From Diphasiastrum complanatum (lineage: Eukaryota; Streptophyta; Lycopodiopsida; Lycopodiales; Lycopodiaceae), in contig CM055095.1 of assembly GCA_029204225.1 (NCBI GenBank), positions 59,634,414-59,698,413 of the forward strand: a stretch of 64,000 nucleotides of DNA, written 5' to 3'. Shown here piece after piece: positions 57,701 through 64,000 of this stretch; within the stretch, counting starts at the first letter, position 1, and every line of letters begins with the position of its first letter. The translations under genes were made by a program, and so were the position numbers. The notes beneath the pieces are model-generated. The model saw only the letters and a program-made list of their open reading frames with translations. It was not told the DNA's origin and made no database searches.

Positions 57701-58818
57701 TTTTGCAAATACTAAAAATACATCAAATCTAAGAAGTAATAGTAGGCTTTTTAGTCTTCGCTATCTTCTCCCTCATCGTTATCCGAAGCCGAATCTTGTC
57801 CTTCGTCCCCTTCAACTTCATTCCCTTATTCTCCTTGGTTTCCTCCCGTACTTTCTTTCACAAAGGAAGCGGATGCCCTCTACATACACATTCAAAACAA
57901 ATTAATAATTATTAACCAAACACATGTCATAAAAAGGAAATCAAATACAAATTGTGTATCAAAAATATGAGAAATACAAATTATATAACAAAAATTTACC
58001 CTTGGATGTACGCCTTGTGCCAAAAGATGATCAACCAAGACACTATAGCCTTGGCGATATCCAATATTGTACTTGGCATTTGTATACTTACACCCATAAT
58101 CTTCAACCTACATCAATACAAATCGATGATTAGAAAAAAAACAAAAAATTATTGGTAAACAATAAACATATGAAATGCAACTAGCTAAAAGAGAATTGCT
58201 TACAAATTGGGCATGCATATTGGCCTTGCCTCCCGATCCAAGTTGAGATTGGCCTAAAAGATTAAGCCTTGATTTTGTTGCCTCTCTTTGTTTCTTAAAG
58301 CACTCGAGATTAGAATGCTTGGATTCATAAACAACTTTTTTTTAATCTTTTTTAGATGCCCATCCCGGCCTCTTCTTGTCTTTACTACATAATTGTCCTA
58401 ATGATTGGCGCTTATGACGAATATGCATACTCGTCTTCACCCATTTGTCATTAAATCGATTTGGTTATGGAAACTCACGGTACAAAATATCAAGTATCTT
58501 GTCTTTGTCCCCTTGGTCTTGTTGCTCCCAAGGGTTAAACAAATTGTGACCAAAATATGTAAGAGTAACATCATGCAATCTATTGATGACGACCTTACCC
58601 CTAATGTCCATGATGATGGAACCGTCCTCATCAAGGTCATGGAAAATATTCATGGATTCTTCCAACGGCATCTCCGTCGAAACGAATCCACGATCTTGTT
58701 GATCAGATTCTCCTTCGGAAATACAAAGTGCTTTCATCCTTTGCCTTTGCTCGGGAGATAGCTTGTCTTCTTCCATCGAAAGAGAATCTTGGCCTCCTCC
58801 TTGATGCTCTGCTACCAC
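57700..58818 (-). pseudogene. Degenerate plant transposase-like gene (Ptta/En-Spm type)
   Basis: Minus-strand coding blocks: 58465-58818 starts MVAEHQGGGQDS and reads to GKVVINRLHDVTLTYFGHNLF and ILDILYREFP. It continues with frame breaks through MHIRHKRQSLGQLCSKDKK, ESKHSNLECFKKQREATKSR and LGSGGKANMHAQF (58210-58440). A separate block VEDYGCKYTNAKYNIGYRQG ... LLAQGVHPR lies at about 57995-58110 between GTAG-type acceptor and GTAAAT donor sequences. A final acidic block (SASDNDEGEDSED) is at about 57750-57885. The layout resembles the conserved domain of the plant Ptta/En-Spm transposase family (Transposase_24). Stops occur near 57815, 58345 and elsewhere. The family assignment is inferred from pattern. 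Confidence 0.5.
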
Positions 58819-58894
58819 TAATAGACATGACTATTGAGAGAAAGATATGAAGTTGTGAAAAGAACTTGGAAAGATATCAAATGTGAAAAATGAA

Positions 58895-59099
58895 AATGTG
58901 TGTGTGTGTGTGTGTGTGTTGTGTGTGTGAGTGAGAGAGAGATGTGTGAGAGAGTGAAAAAGAAAAGCAAAGTTTTAAATGTGTGAAAAATGAAAAGGAG
59001 GTATGAAAGAGTGTGTGAGAGAGAAAAAGAGATTGGAAATTGGTGAGTGAAAGATGTGTGTGTGTGAGAGAGACAAAAAGAGAGATTGGAGAGTGAAAG

Positions 59100-59186
<87 letters not shown>

Positions 59187-59230
59187 AGAGAGAGAGAGAG
59201 AGAAATGAGAGATTGAAAGCTTGAGAGTGA
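58895..59230. repeat. TG/GA compound microsatellites
   Basis: TG runs near 58897-58930 and 59099-59140, and GA runs at 59141-59200, within generally GA/TG-rich DNA. The Ser/Leu/His/Thr-rich antisense frames here are artefacts. Confidence 0.92.
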
Positions 59231-59338
59231 GAGTGTGAGAGCTTGAGTGTGATAGTGAGCCTCAAGAAATCCACAAGAAAGCATGGAGAAATATTGAATA
59301 GGGCATTTATGTACGGTTTTCAGATTTTAAGTGTCGAG

Positions 59339-59364
59339 TGGCTCTGCCACGCCTGGCAGTGCCA
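59339..59364. repeat. GC-rich hairpin, right
   Basis: TGGCTCTGCCA, loop CGCC, TGGCAGTGCCA: an 11-bp stem with one mismatch. It pairs with the hairpin at 56687-56712 as a possible boundary of the transposase-like unit. Confidence 0.75.
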
Positions 59365-59384
59365 CGCAATTTTTTTTTGCCTAG

Positions 59385-60374
59385 AAATATGTGATTACGG
59401 CTTGGAAGGTATCAGATAGCGAGTGGTTTGTCAAAAAGACAAATTATGGAACTAAAAAAGTGATTTGACTCTTATTTTATAAATTTTTTGAGGACTAAAG
59501 CATGTGGGTGATATGACATATTTTTAAGCATGAATTTTTAAGTACAAAAGCATGTGATTGATATGACATATTTTGATACAAGAGGACCATGTTTTCTTTG
59601 AAGATTTTGATGATTTTTTAAAAAGGACAAATGAGTATTAATTATATTTTGATTTGATATAAGACAAGTAGATGATTTGATATGGTTGGTACAAAATGGC
59701 CATGTGTCTTTGTGACTTATAAAAAATGACAAATGCAAATATGTGGTTTGATGTCACATAGAAGTTGTGGACCATTAGGGGAGTTTTGAGCTCCAAAAAG
59801 ACCCTTTAAAAATTCGTGCAAGATGTAGTTTATATTATTAAAATATTATAACACTAATACTTTTGACTTGCCATAACTTTTTGATTGTAGCTCAATAGTA
59901 CATCATCTAGCATGTCATTGTAAAGCCCTTGTCAAACACTTTCCAATGCACCAAACTCTGCTAAATTCAGACTAACCACTAAAAAGTTATGCCAGTTTTA
60001 GTGTGGAATCAAAATGTGGACTCAAAAAGTTACGCTATGTAGATTTCAAATTTGAGTGTTTTGATTGGTCCATGTGTAAGAAAAAATTGAGAGAAAATAT
60101 AAAAAGAATCTTTACAAAGGGTCTTATTTGGATTTAGAACTCCTCTAATGATTATTTAGTTTATAAAATATTGATTAATTTGTTATACATGTGTCTCGTA
60201 AAAACCTGTCCCAACCCTTTTGGGTCAAAACGTACTGGGTCAGAACATTTTTTCAAAAATAAAAAAACATATGTTAAGCTGGGCACAATCTTCCTTCTTT
60301 TTCTTTGTAATACACTAAGGGACGCTAGATATACTACTACTTCCATGAAGTATGGTACCAATAAGCTAATAAAT
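59385..60374. other. Intergenic AT-rich DNA, no gene seen
   Basis: A GTGATATGACATATTTT unit occurs near 59508 and 59555. Nothing else is recognised. The 5 bases before element F are TAAAT, the expected left target-site copy if the right one lies outside the window. Confidence 0.5.
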
Positions 60375-61029
60375 TGTGAAAAATACAGATCCTAAGTGGA
60401 TCTAAACTCCAAGATCATTGGCTTGAATGCTTGCACTCCAAACTACATAAGCTAGGAATTGGCAACACATTCTATGCTACCTAGAATGCAAAGAACTTGA
60501 TCAAAAAGCATTTATCACAAATGGAAACTTCCATAAACATCAAGTGCGGCCCAACATAGCATTATACAGTCCATAATACATCAGCCTACCACTTTTGGAA
60601 AGCACCTAAGATCATACACAATAGCTTGAAGACAATACACACAACAATGCTCTCAATGGAGGAAGAAACAATGACAATGATCTATTGATCTCAATGAAGC
60701 ATACAAAAGGTTTCTCCAACCTGTTCTCCACGACTTCCCTACTATTTATGGATGAGGAAGATGACTCTCTCTCCTCTCTCTAGAAGGTACTTGACCCTAG
60801 ATATTCCCTATATAGGAAAAATAGCTAAAAATGGCTTATATGACCAAAATACATCAAAATGGTCTCATTTTGAAGGGTATGAAGTTTGACACTTCATCAT
60901 ACTGAAAAAATACAGTAAATAAAAACATTGTGGCCTGGTTCACACGTGTGAAACTCCAGAACCAAAACTATTTACAATTTTAGCCAATTTAGGCCTCAAA
61001 CTAGCTAGGAAATGTTGACAATTTTCACA
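60375..61029 (-). repeat. 3' LTR of element F (655 bp)
   Basis: The same ends and length as the D and E LTRs. The CACACGTGTG palindrome is at 60939-60952. Confidence 0.97.
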
Positions 61030-64000
61030 CTCCCTCTTCAATATTGGATGCTAGTTTCAACATAGTCTTTGAGCACATTCCAAGATTAGATCTATGCATT
61101 AAATATAGGTCCTTTCCCAATGGTTTGGTGAAGATATCAGCCACACACTCCTTTGAAGAGACATGTTGAAGCTCCACCTCTTTGGCAATGACTTGATCTC
61201 TCACAAAATGGTGAGCAATCTCAATGTGCTTGCTCCTTGCATGAAAAACAGGATTGCTTGCCAAGCTTTGGGCTGAAAGGTTATCACAAAGTATGATTGG
61301 AGTCTTCTCTGGTTCCAGCAAGTGAAGATCCAATAACATCCTCTTGATCCAAAGAATCTCCTTGGTGCATGTTGTTAATGCCTTGTACTCGGCTTCGGTG
61401 GAAGATAGAGAGATAGTTGGTTGCTTCTTTGATAGCCATGAGACCACTCCATCTCCAAGATAGATTGCAAAGGCACTTGTTGACTTCCTATCCATTTGAT
61501 CACTCATAACAAAGTTTTGAGAAAGTAAGAAGGAATTGAGCTTAGCATACCAACTCCTTGGTGCTTGCTTTAGCCCATACAAACTCTTTTGGAGATAGCA
61601 CACATGATTAGGCTCATCATGTGAAACATAGCCCTCGGGTTGCTCCATGTAAATATCTTCTTCAAGATCACCATTCAAGAAGGCATTAGTAACATCCATT
61701 TGCCACATATCCCAATCATAAAGAGTTGCAAGAGAGATTAGGATTCGAATAGTTACCATCTTTGCCACGGGTGCAAAGGTCTCATCATAGTCAATACCAT
61801 ATTCTTGAGCATACCCCTTTGCCACCAACCTTGCCTTGTACTTGTTGATTGATCCATCTTGATTTGTCTTGATCTTGAAGATCCACTTACAACCAATTGC
61901 CTTCTTGTCCTTTGGAAGCTTTACCAACCTCCATGTGTTGCTTTTGATGAGTGCTTGATGCTCATGATCCATGGCTTGGATCCATTCCTTCTTTTGAATT
62001 GCTTCACCTACACAAGTTGGTTCATCAAAAGAGGTAAGAAAAGCAAAGTTAGAGTTGTCCACCACTTGCTTTCCTTTTTCATCATAGGTTAGCCTTGATG
62101 GCTTAGCCCTTTGCCTTTGAGTCTTCCTTGAAGTTTGCTTTGGAGTGGCATCTCCATCTTCATCCAAGACATCTTGCACATCATGATGATTAGTAGGCAC
62201 ATCAACATCAACATCAACAACATTGGAAACATTCTCTTCATGAAAGATGACATCCCTACTTATGACAACTTTCTTTGTAGAAGGAATGTACACTTTGTAA
62301 GCCTTGCTTACTTCACTATAGCCAACAAACACACCCTTCTTTGATGAAGGATCTTCTTTAGTTCTATCATCAAGTGTGATATTGACAAAACATGTACATC
62401 CAAAGATCCTACAATGCTTGACACTCGGCCTTCTACCATAAAGAACCTCATGAGGAGTTTTACCATCCAAGGAAGCACTTGTCCATCTATTACATAGATA
62501 GTTAGCACATGCTAAAGCTTCCCCCCAAAAAGACTTAGCAAGATTAGCATGTAGTCTCATTGCCTTGGCACATTCACAAAGGGTTCTATTCTTCCTCTCG
62601 GCCACTCCATTCTGTTGTGGAGTCCTAGGACTAGACATTTCCCTCTTAATCCCATGTGCTATACAAAAGTCTTTGAACCTATTTGAGGTGTATTCCCCTC
62701 CATTATCAGATCTTAAGCATTTGATCTTTGTATTGAATTGGTTTTCCATTTCATTCTTGAACTTGACAAATGCAGCAAACACTTCATCCTTACTTTTAAG
62801 AAGATAGATCCAAGTATACCTACTAAAGTCATCAATGAAAGTTGCATACATCTTTGCCCCACCATTGCTAGTTGTACTAGAAAAATGAATATCAGAATGC
62901 ACAAGTTGAAAAGCTTCTTTAGATCTAGAAGTAGATCTAGAATAAGCAAGTCTATGAGATTTGGACAAGGCACAATGTTCACAAACACTATTGTTTGCAA
63001 CAAGACTTTTAGGGAGACCAAGAACAAGCTCTTTCTTTGCCATTACCTCCAAAGATTTGAAGTTGGGATGGCCCAACCTCTTGTGCCAAACTTCTTGGTT
63101 TGTCAATTGCTCCCTAGCCATACATCCTTCATGATTAGAGATCACACATGCATCAAGCTTGAAAAGTTTACCATGCCTCCTACCTTGAGCAATCAAGGAT
63201 CCACATTTACTTATCAAACATGCATCTCCAATGAACTCCACATCAAGTCCTTTGTCAATCATTTGACTTACACTAAGCAAATTCTTAGTGATTGAAGGAA
63301 TGTACAAAACATTTTCAAGATTTGCTTTCCTATTTGTTGAAAGGGAAATAGGAATAGTGCCTATGCCTTTGATGTCACATTGACCATCATTTGCAGTGTA
63401 GATGATGTTACCTTCTCCCTCATAAGACAATAAGGATGTAAAGTATTCCTTATGTCTTGTCATGTGAGATGAGGCTCCACTATCAATCCACCAAGGATCA
63501 TTATCATCTATGTTGGCTAACAAACTTGAAGTCATAACAAGTGATTCACATGTGTTATGTTCTTCCTCATCTATTGTAAGATTTCCTTGCCTCTCTCCTT
63601 GCTCTCTTTTCTTCTTATAACATTCATTTGCAAAATGACCTTTTATCCCACAATAAAAGCACTTGAACTTTGACTTATTGTTCTTAGTAGAAGAGGAAGA
63701 GGAAGAGTGATCATCATGATCAAAGTTACCACCTTTGGACCATTTCCCTTTGCCTTTACCTTTGCCCTTGAATTTGCCTTTTGTGAAGAAAGCCTCTTCA
63801 CCTCCACCTTGCAAGGATGCACCATCAAGCTTTGATTGCAACCTATGTTCTTCAGCCAATAAGATTTCTTGCAAGTCAACCACACTTGGCAAGACTCTTT
63901 GAATGGCAAAACTTTGCACAAGGTTAGCATGTTCATTTAGCAAACCATTCAACATAACTTGGACTATTTTACCATCTTTTATGTTCTCATCAATGCATGC
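61025..64000 (-). pseudogene. Gag-pol of element F with in-frame deletion of the RT active site (partial)
   Basis: The frame is open from the window edge (Gag, just upstream of MLNGLLNEHANL) to the TGA stop at the LTR. It retains the rest of Gag, the CCHC knuckle, protease DSGASSH, and the integrase with its catalytic residues. After SQNFVMS it jumps to DQMDRKSTSAFA. Compared with D, residues 970-1159 (190 codons, 570 bp) are missing, which removes YVDD and the first catalytic Asp of RNase H. The junction lies in a GTGA word present at both ends of the lost segment in D (21300-21303 and 21870-21873). The frame stays open, but reverse transcription from this copy alone is not credible. Gag and integrase could still be made. 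Confidence 0.95.

Larger units (their letters stand above)
60375..64000 (-). mobile_element. Copia element F (family D/E/F), deleted, truncated by right window edge
   Basis: A minus-strand copy near-identical to D and E. The 3' LTR and most of gag-pol are in the window; the 5' LTR is beyond the edge. It lacks 570 bp of the RT/RNase H region. Its LTR has private substitutions near 60555 and 60589. Confidence 0.96.

Overview
This is a repeat-dominated piece of a land-plant nuclear genome. The evidence is AT-rich sequence, Ty1/copia LTR retrotransposons whose primer-binding site TGGTATCAGAGC matches plant initiator Met-tRNA, a tnp2-type (CACTA/En-Spm) transposase gene with spliceosomal introns, a Ptta/En-Spm-like transposase fragment, and very long GA/CT, TA and CA microsatellites. 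The species is not resolved. I see no convincing single-copy cellular gene and no rRNA or tRNA gene.

Layout. (1) 1-3468: minus-strand Copia copy 'A' with 5' LTR, PBS and a broken gag-pol that runs off the left edge. (2) 3469-8500: old intergenic DNA with a decayed LINE reverse transcriptase near 5.1-5.9 kb. (3) 8.5-14.0 kb: a broken, intron-containing minus-strand gene of unknown function ('H1', with a weak ParB/DGQHR-like GQH motif), preceded by an array of 21-bp palindromes about 75 bp apart. (4) 14.4-16.6 kb: a CT microsatellite and degenerate tandem repeats. (5) 16568-22998: complete Copia element 'D' (+). (6) 25.1-29.0 kb: a tnp2 transposase pseudogene (+). (7) 29.2-32.5 kb: remnants of other Copia elements and a cluster of GA arrays. 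(8) 32499-38929: complete Copia element 'E' (-), near-identical to D. (9) 39.0-46.1 kb: another Copia remnant, then an inverted duplicate of two earlier blocks (transposase exons, then palindrome array plus gene 'H2'). (10) 46655-56660: Copia copy 'B' (same family as A), internally rearranged, with intact element 'C' (49781-55938) nested inside it. (11) 56.7-59.4 kb: a decayed transposase-like gene bracketed by two GC-rich hairpins. (12) 60375-64000: Copia copy 'F' (-, same family as D/E), with an in-frame deletion removing the RT active site.

There are three Copia families: A/B (650-bp LTRs), C (682-bp LTRs) and D/E/F (655-bp LTRs). Each intact member encodes one polyprotein in the order Gag, protease, integrase, reverse transcriptase, RNase H. 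C, D and E keep both LTRs, target-site duplications and open frames, and C's two LTRs read as identical, so they look recently inserted. A, B and F are defective and would need proteins supplied in trans.

The most unusual items are the H gene with its phased palindrome array (present twice, duplicated together in inverted orientation), a 651-bp foreign segment in B that is open in frame with the RNase H tail, a stop codon shared by A and B, and a CACACGTG-core palindrome present in the LTRs of all three otherwise dissimilar families.
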